Notes: generated from the sequence alone by a model not told the origin. Shown: positions 7,219 through 14,469, counted from the first letter of the stretch. The stretch is 26,070 nucleotides of DNA from Chloroflexota bacterium (GCA_020850915.1 JADZDV010000098.1:1-26070), one strand, 5' to 3'. Numbers and translations are program-made.

Positions 7219-8491
7219 ACTCGCGGACCGCGGGCTTTCGTGATTGAGCGGCGCTGAAATAGGCCAGCAGGCCCAGGACAAACGTGAGCAGCACGCCAGC
7301 GCTGAGTCCAAGAGACCAGCGCACGCCGATCAGGCCGCCCAGCATCCCGACCGTGACGCCGGCGCCCAGCCGCAGGCCAAGCTGGGCCATGTTGAACAGA
7401 CCAATCGCGCGCCCGCGCTGGTTCGCCGGAGCCTCGAGCTGCACGATGGTTTGCGCCATCGCCCCGAAGGCAAGCTGGAACACACCGGCCGCGAACATCA
7501 GCAGGAGCGCGACCGGGTAGCTGCGAACAGCCGCGAAACTGCCGATCGCCACGCACCACAGCGCGGCGCAGACGATGGCGGTCCTGGCGCCAGCCCGCAG
7601 CAGTCCGGCGCTCTCCAGGAGCAGTCCGCCGATCACCGCGCCGGCCGCGTTCGCCGCGAGCAGACGCGTGTAGTCCAGCACGCTCTCGTCTCCGCCGAAG
7701 TCGCCGGCCAGGGCTGGCATCTGCGCCTCGTACGCGTTGCCGACGAGCAGGGAGGTGATGCCGGCGAGCGCGACCATGGTGACGATCGCGCGGTTGCGGG
7801 CCACCTCGCGCAGCACGCCGACCGTCTGGCGCAGACTCAACCTGACAGGGCGACCCTGTAGCGCGCGCACGTGGCCCGTGTACGGCACAGTCAGCAGCCA
7901 GATGGTCAGCGGCAGGTAGATCAGCGCGTTGAGCATCAACCCGCGGGCCGGACCGACCACGAGCATCAGCAGACCGCCGACGGCCGGGCCCATCAGGATG
8001 CCAAGCTGGCGCGCGGTCGCATTCAGGCGCACGCCGCTCTGGAGGTGCGTGTCGCCCACGATGTCGTGAACGATGAGCTGGCTGGCCGGCGACCACAGCG
8101 AGCCTGAGAGCCCGTGGAGGATGAGCAGCACCACGGCGTGCCAGACCTGAAATGCACCGGTCAGGAACAGAATGCCCCAGGTGAGGGAGACCCCCATGAA
8201 GGTGAGCTGTGCTACCTGGATGATCCGCCGGCAGTCGAAGCGGTCGACCAGCGCGCCGATCGTCACGGAGAGCAGCAGGAACGGGGTCCAGTGGGCGACA
8301 ACGGCGAAGCCGCCCAGGACGGGCGAGTGGAACGCCTCGTTCAGCACCCAGTAGCTCATCACGTGCTCGCTGTTGTCGCCCAGCATGGCGAGCATCGTCG
8401 TGATGAAATACGCGCGGTAGCCGCGGCTGCGGAGCGCCGCGAACGGAGGAGTCCGAGCCCCAACTCTGGTGCGGACTGACGCGTCGCTCAA
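7214..8491 (-). CDS. MFS transporter (MFS_3 / EntS-like efflux family)
   Basis: This 425-residue integral membrane protein has about twelve hydrophobic segments and is probably a proton-driven exporter in the cytoplasmic membrane. The typical MFS loop between TM2 and TM3 is visible as GALVDRFDCRRII, with a counterpart in the second half around RGRAIGLFNMAQLGLR. Its N-terminus (RSRGYRAYFITTMLAMLGD) is typical of the MFS_3 group, which includes enterobactin and macrolide exporters. The substrate cannot be deduced. The start is TTG at 8491; no ATG or GTG lies early enough to keep TM1. A GGAGG 12 bases upstream lies within a small hairpin (8494-8508). It is followed at nine bases by the topoisomerase gene and so probably cotranscribed. 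Confidence 0.88.
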   Translation of the reverse strand: MSDASVRTRVGARTPPFAALRSRGYRAYFITTMLAMLGDNSEHVMSYWVLNEAFHSPVLGGFAVVAHWTPFLLLSVTIGALVDRFDCRRIIQVAQLTFMGVSLTWGILFLTGAFQVWHAVVLLILHGLSGSLWSPASQLIVHDIVGDTHLQSGVRLNATARQLGILMGPAVGGLLMLVVGPARGLMLNALIYLPLTIWLLTVPYTGHVRALQGRPVRLSLRQTVGVLREVARNRAIVTMVALAGITSLLVGNAYEAQMPALAGDFGGDESVLDYTRLLAANAAGAVIGGLLLESAGLLRAGARTAIVCAALWCVAIGSFAAVRSYPVALLLMFAAGVFQLAFGAMAQTIVQLEAPANQRGRAIGLFNMAQLGLRLGAGVTVGMLGGLIGVRWSLGLSAGVLLTFVLGLLAYFSAAQSRKPAVREW

Positions 8492-8515
8492 GAGGAGGTC
8501 CGGCCTCCGACGCGA

Positions 8516-8980
8516 TCAGGCCACGGCATGGTCGCCCAGCGGAGCCGTTGCCTCGGCCCGTCCGGGCCGGAGCAGGCTGTCTACCTGATGTACGAGAGCG
8601 GCCAGCGTGCGTTCGGCGAGGCGTGTGTTGGGCACGGTGCGCAGGATTCGCATGACGTTAGACGGCAGCTCGTCCAACGGTCCTGCCAGCCAATCTGGCG
8701 GCCAGGCCAGCAGCACCGGCACGTCGGGATGCGCGCGGGCCGACTCCACGGCCAGCTCGTGCGACTCAGCCGCATCGTCGTACGCGACCAGGTTCGGGTC
8801 GTAGATCATGAGGTAGGCGGCCTCAGTCAGCGGGCAGTCTCCGGTCTCACAGCGGATACAGTGGAGGGCCGGCGGCCAGGGACCTGGACAGGTAATGACG
8901 CGATAGCCGGAGGACCGCAACGGCGCTGCGAGCGTTTCCGCGAACAGGGCGTTTCGCTGGGCAATGAGAATCGTCTGCAT
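8516..8980 (-). CDS. Receiver-like protein with a cysteine cluster, function unknown
   Basis: The 154-residue soluble protein starts with TILIAQRNALFAETLAAPL..GYRVIT, the beta1-alpha1-beta2 pattern of response-regulator receiver domains, but without the acidic pair that binds Mg2+. A cysteine cluster follows (C31, C41, C44, C49; CIRCETGDC), which could bind a metal. A strand reading YLMIYDPNLVAYD comes next, then VPVLLAW and a helical C-terminus. No output domain is present. The start at ATG 8980 has AGAGG eight bases upstream. The stop is 24 bases before the MFS start, so the two are likely in one transcript. It may be a degenerate receiver used as a binding module; the identity is not recognised. 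Confidence 0.68.
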   Translation of the reverse strand: MQTILIAQRNALFAETLAAPLRSSGYRVITCPGPWPPALHCIRCETGDCPLTEAAYLMIYDPNLVAYDDAAESHELAVESARAHPDVPVLLAWPPDWLAGPLDELPSNVMRILRTVPNTRLAERTLAALVHQVDSLLRPGRAEATAPLGDHAVA

Positions 8981-9097
8981 GGGATGGCCTCTTCCCTCGG
9001 ATCCCGCCTGGTTGGACGCCTCGGCCGGCCAATCACCGCCACGCGCCGGAACGCGATCCGCTGTCGCTCGTCGCTGCTGGCGCTCCGGCGCGAGCGG

Positions 9098-9295
9098 CTA
9101 GAGCACCGGCTCTGGCTGCTTCCCGCGCGACGCCTCCACGACCCAGACCGCGCTGCAGAACTCGGCGCGGCACCAGTTCTCATGGTGGTACTCGCTCAGT
9201 TGCAGGCTCCCGCAGTGCTGGCAAACCCAGCCGAGACAGTGCATGTCCTCGTCGCGCTGCTGCCACTCGATGAGCTCGTGCGCGCACCTTGCCAC
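9098..9295 (-). CDS. Cys-rich mini-protein, putative zinc ribbon
   Basis: This 65-residue protein has six cysteines: C4, C20, C25, C28, C42 and C47. The central CQHCG knuckle (25-29), followed by HHENWC (37-42), resembles small zinc-ribbon proteins. The start is GTG at 9295, supported by GAGGAG seven bases upstream. It is 117 bases before the receiver-like gene on the same strand, which also has a cysteine cluster, so the two may work together. The protein is too short for a confident family call. Confidence 0.55.
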   Translation of the reverse strand: MARCAHELIEWQQRDEDMHCLGWVCQHCGSLQLSEYHHENWCRAEFCSAVWVVEASRGKQPEPVL

Positions 9296-9618
9296 GACAC
9301 GCTCCTCGGTGTCCGGCTCCAGCCCATGTCGATCTCATCCCCGGATGTCGAGCTCCCGATGGATCGCGACCGACCCGGGCGGCTGCTCCACCCTCTGTGT
9401 GCTCTGCGCTGACGTACCAATCCAGTTCCCTGGTTTATACCTCCCATCAGTGCGATTGATAGCACGCTACACCGATGCTCACGCCTCCACCCGTGACACA
9501 CGCCCCCTTCTTCCCGTGACATCTGCCACAACTGCGCCGGAGGTTCGCGCGACAAGCCGGGCGCCTTCTGGTACGGCCGCCACGTCGCCTCACTCGCCGC
9601 GGTCTACCCCTGGCCCGG
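9296..9618. other. Gene-free spacer upstream of the minus-strand block
   Basis: No convincing gene was found. Open frames here give low-complexity Arg/Ser-rich translations. The patch at about 9420-9480 is less GC-rich than its surroundings. On the minus strand it offers TATAAA at 9434-9439 as a possible -10 element, though without a good -35, about 140 bases ahead of the Cys-rich mini-protein gene. A small inverted repeat GTGC-N8-GCAC lies at 9450-9465. Confidence 0.4.
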
Positions 9619-9846
9619 GGGCCAGCCGCGACGGTCGGCCTGCTCGCCGCGCCGATCGTAGGGGCGATCAACGGCTGCCTGGTCGCCAAGCTCGGCGTCC
9701 TCTGACCCATCGTCGCCCCTCGCACCGGCACGACGTTGACCGGGCTCTCCCTCTGGGTGACGGGCGGCAAGGTGCTCCCTGGCACGCCGCCAGGCCTGCC
9801 CGCCATGGGCCAGACCCCCGGGTCCGACATGCCGGTCTCCGTGTGA
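9619..9846 (+). pseudogene. Remnant of a sugar ABC-transporter permease (RbsC/XylH-like)
   Basis: Read in the frame of position 9655, the strand gives GLLAAPIVGAINGCLVAKLGVL, a TGA stop at 9703-9705, and then TGTTLTGLSLWVTGGKVLPG and GLPAMGQ, ending at TGA 9844-9846. This follows the TM-loop pattern of ribose/xylose-type permeases (GxINGLLVAKLGVPxFIxTLGT...LTGG...GLP). There is no start codon, no rest of the protein and no binding-protein or ATPase gene nearby, so it is a decayed fragment. Downstream bases to about 9983 may continue it (VAGRANVTRL resembles the later AGxxVxRxK region), but that is weak. Confidence 0.6.
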
Positions 9847-9948
9847 GCGATGCTGCTGGAGCCGGCCAGGCGGCAGCGGGCTCGGCCAGTCGGTCCGGCG
9901 CCGGCACCTTGTGGACCACGCGCCCGCGGAGGTGCCGACCGGGGAGCC

Positions 9949-10058
9949 GGCGAGCCAGCGCGTCGCGGGCCGCGCCAACGTGACGCGCCTTCCTGAACGC
10001 GGCGGACATCTGGGCGGGCAAGGCGAGCCAGTTGCGTCGCGGGCCGCGCCAACGTGAC
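9949..10058. repeat. Direct duplication in the spacer
   Basis: A 25-base block is identical at 9960-9984 and 10034-10058, and in both places it is preceded by GGCGAGCCAG (from 9949 and about 10022). The spacing of about 74 bases suggests a partial tandem duplication. It lies between the permease remnant and the end of the ferritin gene, in sequence with no recognisable gene. Confidence 0.7.
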
Positions 10059-10111
10059 CGCCGGAGACACAGGTGAACGGGGATGGTGAAGACCGGTTAC
10101 AAGCGCTCGAG

Positions 10112-10609
10112 TTATTCCGACCGCCTGGCGGCGAGCTGCCGGTCCAGCATGATCAGGCCCAGCTTGTTGTCGCCCACGGACCGGACCGTCTCGAGGATCT
10201 GGCTGGCCGTCTTCTCCTCCTCGACCTGCTCGGTCACGAACCACTGCAGAAAGACCTGGCAGGCGTAGTCGCGCGCGCTCAGCGCTTGCTCGTAGAGGCG
10301 GTGGATCTTCGCGGTCACCTCGCGCTCGTGCGCCAGCGTCTGCTCGAAGACGTCCAGCACGGAGGCAAAGGCGGTTGGCGGCTGAGCGATAGCGAGCAGG
10401 CTCACCTCGCCGCCGCGGTCGTTGATGAACTCGAAGAACTTCATACCATGGCCGTACTCCTCCTGCGACTGGATCCGCATCCAGCCGGCCATGCCTGGCA
10501 GATTGGCCGCTTCAAAATGGGCTGCCATCGACAGGTACAGGTACGACGAGTACAGCTCCGCGTTGAGGTGGACGTTCATGTCTGCCAGGAGCGACGAGTT
10601 CTCTGCCAA
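10112..10609 (-). CDS. ftnA: Bacterial non-haem ferritin
   Basis: This 165-residue four-helix protein would assemble into a 24-subunit cage that oxidises Fe2+ and stores it as ferric mineral in the cytoplasm. All ferroxidase residues of the E. coli FtnA pattern are present, shifted by one: E18, E51, H54, E95, Q128 and E131, with Tyr25 near the centre. The length is normal. The start is TTG at 10609, preceded by GGAGGG at a good distance; the ATG at codon 11 would remove part of helix A. It lies 125 bases after the hydantoinase gene on the same strand but probably has its own promoter. No Fur box was recognised upstream. Confidence 0.95.
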   Translation of the reverse strand: MAENSSLLADMNVHLNAELYSSYLYLSMAAHFEAANLPGMAGWMRIQSQEEYGHGMKFFEFINDRGGEVSLLAIAQPPTAFASVLDVFEQTLAHEREVTAKIHRLYEQALSARDYACQVFLQWFVTEQVEEEKTASQILETVRSVGDNKLGLIMLDRQLAARRSE

Positions 10610-10668
10610 GGTGATCCCTCCACCGATCGTTCGTTCTGGAATGCTCGATACAACGTGGGAACGCGGGC

Positions 10669-10695
10669 GGCCGCGCGGTTGGCGGCCGCGCGGCC
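10669..10695 (-). terminator. GC hairpin between the hydantoinase and ferritin genes
   Basis: GGCCGCGCGG (10669-10678) pairs perfectly with CCGCGCGGCC (10686-10695) around a 7-nt loop. It lies 40 bases past the hydantoinase stop, in the right place to terminate or attenuate that transcript, but it lacks a T-run. It also contains a direct repeat of GCGGCCGCGCGG-like sequence. Confidence 0.35.
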
Positions 10696-10734
10696 GTTCC
10701 GTTCCTTACGCCGCGGCGCCCGAGTCCGGGGGCC

Positions 10735-12129
10735 TCAGCGGCTCGCCGCCTCTGCCCGCTTCGCCACGGGGCGAGCCAGGTACTTGCCGTGGCCCTTCGG
10801 GCCGACGAGCTTGCCGTCCTTCTGGACCACCACTCCGCGCACCATCGAGACGCGCGGCCAACCTTTGATCTCCATCCCCTCGTAGATGGAGAAATCCGCC
10901 CAGCTATACAGCTCCTCCTGGTGGACGGTGCGCTGCCAGCCCAGGTCCACCAGGATCAGGTCGGCGTCCGAGCCGACCCGGATGGTGCCCTTGCGCGGGT
11001 AGAGATTGAAGATCTTCGCCGTGTTGGTGGCGGTCAGCTCCACAACGCGTCGGAGCGGGATGCCGCGCTTGTTGTGGCCCTCGCTCAGGATGATCGGCAG
11101 CATGACGCCCACGTCCGTGAAGTTGTTGCGGGCCTGCCAGACCGTGCCCTTCTTCCACTCCCGGAGGCCCGGCGAGTGGTCCGTGGCCATGCAGTCAATG
11201 CTGCCGTCCGCGATGCCGCCCCACATCGCCTCGTTGTCCTCCTTGCTCTGGACTGGCGGCACGACGCGGGCCAGGTTGCCCATCGGCGAGAACTTGTCGA
11301 TGACCAGGTACGAGGGGCAGGTCTCCACGGTGATCTGGGCTTGCGGGTAGCGCGCCTTGGCCTCGCGGATGGCGTTCAGGCCCGCGCCGCTGCTCAGATG
11401 GACGACGTGCAGGGGGCAGCCGGCGATGTTGGCGTAGAAGGTGGCTCGCTGGATCGCCTCCGCCTCGACAAACGGCGGACGCGTGTCGGACCAGGCGGCC
11501 AGGTCGCTGCGCCCGGACTCCATGGCGCGTTTGCGGTAGCGCTGGACGATCTCGATGTTCTCGCAGTGGATGTTGGCCACCGCGTGTTCGTACTTGGCAA
11601 CCTCAGTGAACAGGTCGAACATCAGGCCATCGTCCACGGTGAGGCCGCCCCAGATGGTGTCCTCGCCGGGCCGGGCCGGCATGTAGAACTTCAAGCTGGA
11701 GACGCCGTGGTCGCGGATGTAGTGCCCAGCGCGGGACACGTGCTCGTCCGTGCCGACGTAGTAGTGGAAGCCGAAGTCCACCACGGCGCCCTTCGACGCA
11801 CTCTCCAGCGTTGACTGGTACAGACCGTCGTAGTCCTCCTTCGCAATCAGGTACGGGATGATGGTGGTGACGCCGCCGACGGCCGCCATCGCGCCCTCGG
11901 TGTAATAGTCGTTTTCTGGCGGCTTGTGGAGGCTCAGGTGGAGGTGCGGATCGATCGCACCCGGCATGACAACGAGGCCGCTGGCGTCGATCGCCTCGCC
12001 GGCCTCCACAGCCTCCCCGGGCTGGAGCAGTGCCGCGATCTTTCCGTCTGAGATCGCGACGTCTGCCAGGAACTCGCCCTGTTCCGACGTGACAACCCGT
12101 CCGTTACGAACGATCGTGTCGAACTTCAT
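10735..12129 (-). CDS. Dihydropyrimidinase / D-hydantoinase-type cyclic amidohydrolase
   Basis: This 464-residue metal-dependent hydrolase would open cyclic amides such as dihydropyrimidines, hydantoins or allantoin to N-carbamoyl products in the cytoplasm. The binuclear metal site is complete: H62 and H64 (DPHLHLS), the lysine expected to be carboxylated, K147 (SSLKFYMPA), H188, H244 (VVHLSSG) and D317 (ATDHSP). The length fits the family. ATG at 12129 begins the canonical MKFDTIVRNG; an upstream in-frame start at 12201 would add an atypical Ala/Arg-rich tail overlapping the preceding gene. It starts 40 bases after the isochorismatase-fold gene, so the two probably form an operon. Allantoinase and dihydroorotase-like activities cannot be excluded. 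Confidence 0.92.
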   Translation of the reverse strand: MKFDTIVRNGRVVTSEQGEFLADVAISDGKIAALLQPGEAVEAGEAIDASGLVVMPGAIDPHLHLSLHKPPENDYYTEGAMAAVGGVTTIIPYLIAKEDYDGLYQSTLESASKGAVVDFGFHYYVGTDEHVSRAGHYIRDHGVSSLKFYMPARPGEDTIWGGLTVDDGLMFDLFTEVAKYEHAVANIHCENIEIVQRYRKRAMESGRSDLAAWSDTRPPFVEAEAIQRATFYANIAGCPLHVVHLSSGAGLNAIREAKARYPQAQITVETCPSYLVIDKFSPMGNLARVVPPVQSKEDNEAMWGGIADGSIDCMATDHSPGLREWKKGTVWQARNNFTDVGVMLPIILSEGHNKRGIPLRRVVELTATNTAKIFNLYPRKGTIRVGSDADLILVDLGWQRTVHQEELYSWADFSIYEGMEIKGWPRVSMVRGVVVQKDGKLVGPKGHGKYLARPVAKRAEAASR

Positions 12130-12169
12130 CGTTCCATTCGCTCCCGCTCTCGCTGTGAGTGTGGCCTGG

Positions 12170-12886
12170 CTAGCGGCCCGCGGCGGCCGCGGCGCCGACA
12201 CCGTCCAAGTAGGTTAGCGCCTCTTCGAGAGGGATCACGTCGGCGTACTTGGCGTTCATGTCCCAGAGGTTGACCGCGTGGCTCGCCTGGCCGCGATCGT
12301 AGACGCACTCCTCGATGACAGCCGCCTTCATGTCGTGCTGGAAGGCGTCGGCCGCGGTGAGGCGGACGCAGCCGCTGGTGGTGCAGCCGGTCAGCAGGAC
12401 GGTGTCGACGCCCAGTTCGTCCAGGGTCTCCTTGAGGTTCGTCTTGAAGAAACCGCTGCTCTTCGGCTTGCGGACGATCCGCTCGTCCGGCAGAGGGGTC
12501 ACTTCTTCGACGATGTCCTTGGAGCTGTGCGAGCCCACGGCCATCTGCTTGACGATGCCAGGCATCTTGTTCGCGTAGCGGCCCACTTCGGCATCCGTCT
12601 TCTCAGTGGGGATGACGTGGATGACCGGCACACGGGCTGCGCGGGCGCGATCGATCAGGCGTCGAATGTTATGGACCGCCTGCCAGCCCTCTTCGCCGCA
12701 ACTGGCGGGATACTTCTTGACGGACTCGAGGATCGGCTCCGGCCTGTCGCCGACGCTGTGGTACAGCACGTCGATCAGGACGACAGCCGGTCGCTCGCCC
12801 AGCTCGCCGCGCTTGGCAAACCCGCCCAGTGCGTACACGGCCCGGTCGCGCTCGGTGATCACGTCGTCCCAGGGTCGCTTGGTCAT
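12170..12886 (-). CDS. Isochorismatase-fold cysteine hydrolase (N-carbamoylsarcosine amidase-like)
   Basis: This 238-residue cytosolic hydrolase belongs to the isochorismatase / N-carbamoylsarcosine amidase superfamily. The expected Cys-Lys-Asp triad is visible as D39 (VVLIDVLYHS), K142 (RKPKSSGFF) and C173 (GCTTSGCVR), with the cis-peptide segment just before the cysteine. The N-terminal 30 residues are a polar cap typical of the amidase branch. ATG at 12886 is chosen because GGGAGG lies eight bases upstream and the family homology begins there, although the frame stays open further upstream. It is followed 40 bases later by the hydantoinase gene. The pair suggests ring opening, then removal of the carbamoyl group; the actual substrate is inferred. 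Confidence 0.9.
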   Translation of the reverse strand: MTKRPWDDVITERDRAVYALGGFAKRGELGERPAVVLIDVLYHSVGDRPEPILESVKKYPASCGEEGWQAVHNIRRLIDRARAARVPVIHVIPTEKTDAEVGRYANKMPGIVKQMAVGSHSSKDIVEEVTPLPDERIVRKPKSSGFFKTNLKETLDELGVDTVLLTGCTTSGCVRLTAADAFQHDMKAAVIEECVYDRGQASHAVNLWDMNAKYADVIPLEEALTYLDGVGAAAAAGR

Positions 12887-13201
12887 GATGATCGCCTCCC
12901 ATGAGAGCATCGCCACTTGACGGTAGCCGAAGGGGGCTCTGAAAGGCGAGTGGACGGCGGGTGCGCCCGAGAATTCTTGCAGCCTGGTCGACGGCTCGGC
13001 AGGGGCGCACCCGGCGGCGCGAGCCAGTTGAAAGCCGGATACATCTGCACTAAGATCACTACGCTGGCTCGCTCGACCGGGCGGGTATTTCGAGGGGAGC
13101 TGGTCATGCGCGCGCCTGTTGAGTTGAGAGTCGGACCCATCTGCACAAAGATCGCGACGCTGGCTCCCTCGACGGGGCGGGAATTTCGATGGGAGCTGGT
13201 G
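12887..13201. promoter_or_regulatory. Divergent intergenic region with a structured cbiM leader
   Basis: This 315-base region separates the minus-strand amidohydrolase operon from the plus-strand cbiMNQO-fur operon and must hold both promoters, though no clear -35/-10 pair was recognised. It contains an 11-bp hairpin (12958-13013) and then two tandem copies of a 96-base element, the second ending at the cbiM start. I saw no B12-box-like sequence and no clear Fur-type palindrome. Confidence 0.55.
12958..13013 (+). promoter_or_regulatory. Long perfect hairpin in the cbiM leader
   Basis: CGGGTGCGCCC (12958-12968) and GGGCGCACCCG (13003-13013) form a perfect 11-bp stem. The 34-nt loop contains GAATTC and GTCGAC palindromes. 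It could be an RNA leader structure, a terminator or antiterminator, or a DNA cruciform. Its role is unknown. Confidence 0.4.
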
Positions 13202-13218
13202 ATGCGCGCGTCTGTTGG
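13027..13218 (+). repeat. 96-bp tandem duplication carrying SD and ATG, ahead of cbiM
   Basis: Copy 1 (13027-13122) and copy 2 (13123-13218) align without gaps and differ at 14 of 96 positions (about 85% identity). Each copy contains GGGAGCTGGT followed by an ATG (13106 and 13202), and the 96-base period keeps both ATGs in the cbiM frame. In copy 2, GGCTCCCTCGA upstream can pair with TCGATGGGAGC, which includes the Shine-Dalgarno bases; copy 1 keeps a weaker version. The gap-free, frame-preserving duplication and the occluded SD suggest a translational control element. Confidence 0.6.
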
Positions 13219-13981
13219 GGCCCGGAGGGCTGGCTGGCGTGGGGGCAGGTGGGCGGCGGTGGCGCTGGCCGCGGCGGGGCTGGCATTGAACGCGGCGCAG
13301 CCGGCGTACGCCATGCACATCGCGGAGGGATTCCTGCCTCCCCTGTGGGCGGCGTTCTGGTTTGTGCTCGCCGCGCCGTTCGTCGTCCTGGGGCTGCGCT
13401 CCGCCGGGCGCCAGACGACGGCCTCACCCGAGACGAAGCTGAACATGGGGCTCTCCGGCGCGTTCTCCTTCGTCCTCTCCGCCCTGAAGATGCCGTCCGT
13501 CACGGGGAGCTGCTCCCACCCCACGGGCGTCGCGCTCGGGGCGATTCTCTTCGGCCCGCTGGTGATGGCAGTGCTTGGAACGATCATCCTCCTGTTCCAG
13601 GCGCTCCTGCTGGCCCACGGAGGGCTCACCACACTGGGCGCCAACGTGTTCTCGATGGCGGTCGTCGGGCCGTTCGTGGGCTACTGGCTCTACAGGGCCC
13701 TGCGTCGCTGGAGTCTCGCCTGGGCGGTGTTCCTGGCCGCCGCCCTCTCTGACTGGGCGACCTATGTGACCACCTCGCTCCAGCTCGCCCTGGCGTTTCC
13801 CTCGCCCACGGGCGGCGTGGCCGAGTCGCTGGTGAAGTTCCTGAGCGTGTTCGCGATCACTCAGGTGCCATTGGCGATCAGCGAGGGTATTCTGACGGTG
13901 ATCGTCTTCAACCTGCTCGTCAAGTACGAGCAGCCGATGCTGGCACAGCAGGGGATCATCCCCGTCGCGGCGACGAGCTAA
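13202..13981 (+). CDS. cbiM: ECF cobalt/nickel transporter substrate-binding subunit CbiM
   Basis: This 259-residue membrane protein is the S component of an energy-coupling-factor importer for Co2+ or Ni2+. Residues 1-37 form a signal peptide ending AQPAYA; cleavage would expose MHIAEGF, the conserved N-terminus whose His and backbone bind the metal in CbiM/NikM proteins. The motif [12 protein letters not shown] and the later [18 protein letters not shown] match the family, and about six hydrophobic segments follow. ATG 13202 has GGGAG seven bases upstream; a second in-frame ATG with its own SD lies at 13106 because of the leader duplication. cbiN starts five bases after the stop. Co2+ and Ni2+ cannot be told apart from sequence alone. 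Confidence 0.94.
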   Translation: MRASVGARRAGWRGGRWAAVALAAAGLALNAAQPAYAMHIAEGFLPPLWAAFWFVLAAPFVVLGLRSAGRQTTASPETKLNMGLSGAFSFVLSALKMPSVTGSCSHPTGVALGAILFGPLVMAVLGTIILLFQALLLAHGGLTTLGANVFSMAVVGPFVGYWLYRALRRWSLAWAVFLAAALSDWATYVTTSLQLALAFPSPTGGVAESLVKFLSVFAITQVPLAISEGILTVIVFNLLVKYEQPMLAQQGIIPVAATS

Positions 13982-13986
13982 GCGCC

Positions 13987-14469
13987 ATGCTGTCCTGGAA
14001 ACAGAGCCTCCTCTTGAGCCTCGTGGCCGTCGCGCTCGTCGGACTGCCGCTCGTGCTGGATCGCGATCGGAACTGGCAGGGCGCGGACGACCGAGGCACG
14101 AGCTTGATCCTAGAGCTGCGGAGCGACTACGCGCCGTGGTTCGAGCCGCTGTTCGACCCACGAGAGCTGGAGCCCTACCTGTTCGGGCTCCAGGCGTTGC
14201 TCGGCACGGCCGCGGCGGCCGGCGCCTTCGGCTGGCTCGTCGGCCGATCGGAGGGCAGCGGGAGCAGCCGATCGCCGCGTATCGCCGTCGGGCTGGCAAT
14301 CATCGCCACGGTCCTGTTCTGCGCGCTGCTGACCGTGCGGCACCAGTCTGGCGAGATCCAGGCGTTCGTGGCGGCCCTCCAGGGAGTCTGCCTGGGGCAA
14401 TTCGCCTTCTTCCTCGGCTTCTCACGCGGGCGCCGGCAGGCGTCTCGCCCGGCCGCCTCGGCGCGCTGA
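13987..14469 (+). CDS. cbiN: CbiN-like ECF transporter subunit with extra C-terminal membrane segments
   Basis: This 160-residue protein begins with the CbiN pattern: TM1 (about 8-24), then GADDRG (32-37), DYAPWFEPLF (47-56) and YLFGLQALLG (64-73) leading into TM2. CbiN is the small auxiliary subunit of CbiMNQO cobalt importers and helps metal loading. Typical CbiN ends near residue 100. Here a further 65 residues add two more hydrophobic segments (about 98-116 and 124-146) and a basic tail. It starts five bases after cbiM and ends 15 bases before cbiQ. The extension may be lineage-specific or a fusion with an unidentified membrane segment. Confidence 0.85.
   Translation: MLSWKQSLLLSLVAVALVGLPLVLDRDRNWQGADDRGTSLILELRSDYAPWFEPLFDPRELEPYLFGLQALLGTAAAAGAFGWLVGRSEGSGSSRSPRIAVGLAIIATVLFCALLTVRHQSGEIQAFVAALQGVCLGQFAFFLGFSRGRRQASRPAASAR

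Noticed and set aside
4409..7243. 944-codon plus-strand open frame opposite topB
   Set aside because: The antisense frame is open because of codon bias; the minus frame has TOPRIM, active-site Tyr and zinc-finger motifs, and the plus translation has none.
9196..9555. 119-codon minus-strand frame
   Set aside because: Ser/Arg-rich translation in a different frame from the Cys-rich gene with a good SD; no motif.
12130..12201. Upstream start of the hydantoinase at 12201
   Set aside because: It would overlap the preceding gene and add an atypical tail; MKFDTIVRNG at 12129 is the family start.
12917..13201. Extension of CbiM to an upstream start at 12917
   Set aside because: It would translate the hairpin and both repeat units in front of a signal peptide. 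The SD/ATG at 13202 and the signal peptide fit far better; ATG 13106 is kept only as an alternative.
12887..13202. Cobalamin riboswitch in the cbiM leader
   Set aside because: Expected from gene context, but no B12-box-like sequence was seen; the leader consists of a hairpin and a tandem duplication.
12887..13318. N-terminal extension of the isochorismatase-fold protein
   Set aside because: The frame is open upstream, but the added residues are translated repeat sequence and a strong GGGAGG lies just before ATG 12886.
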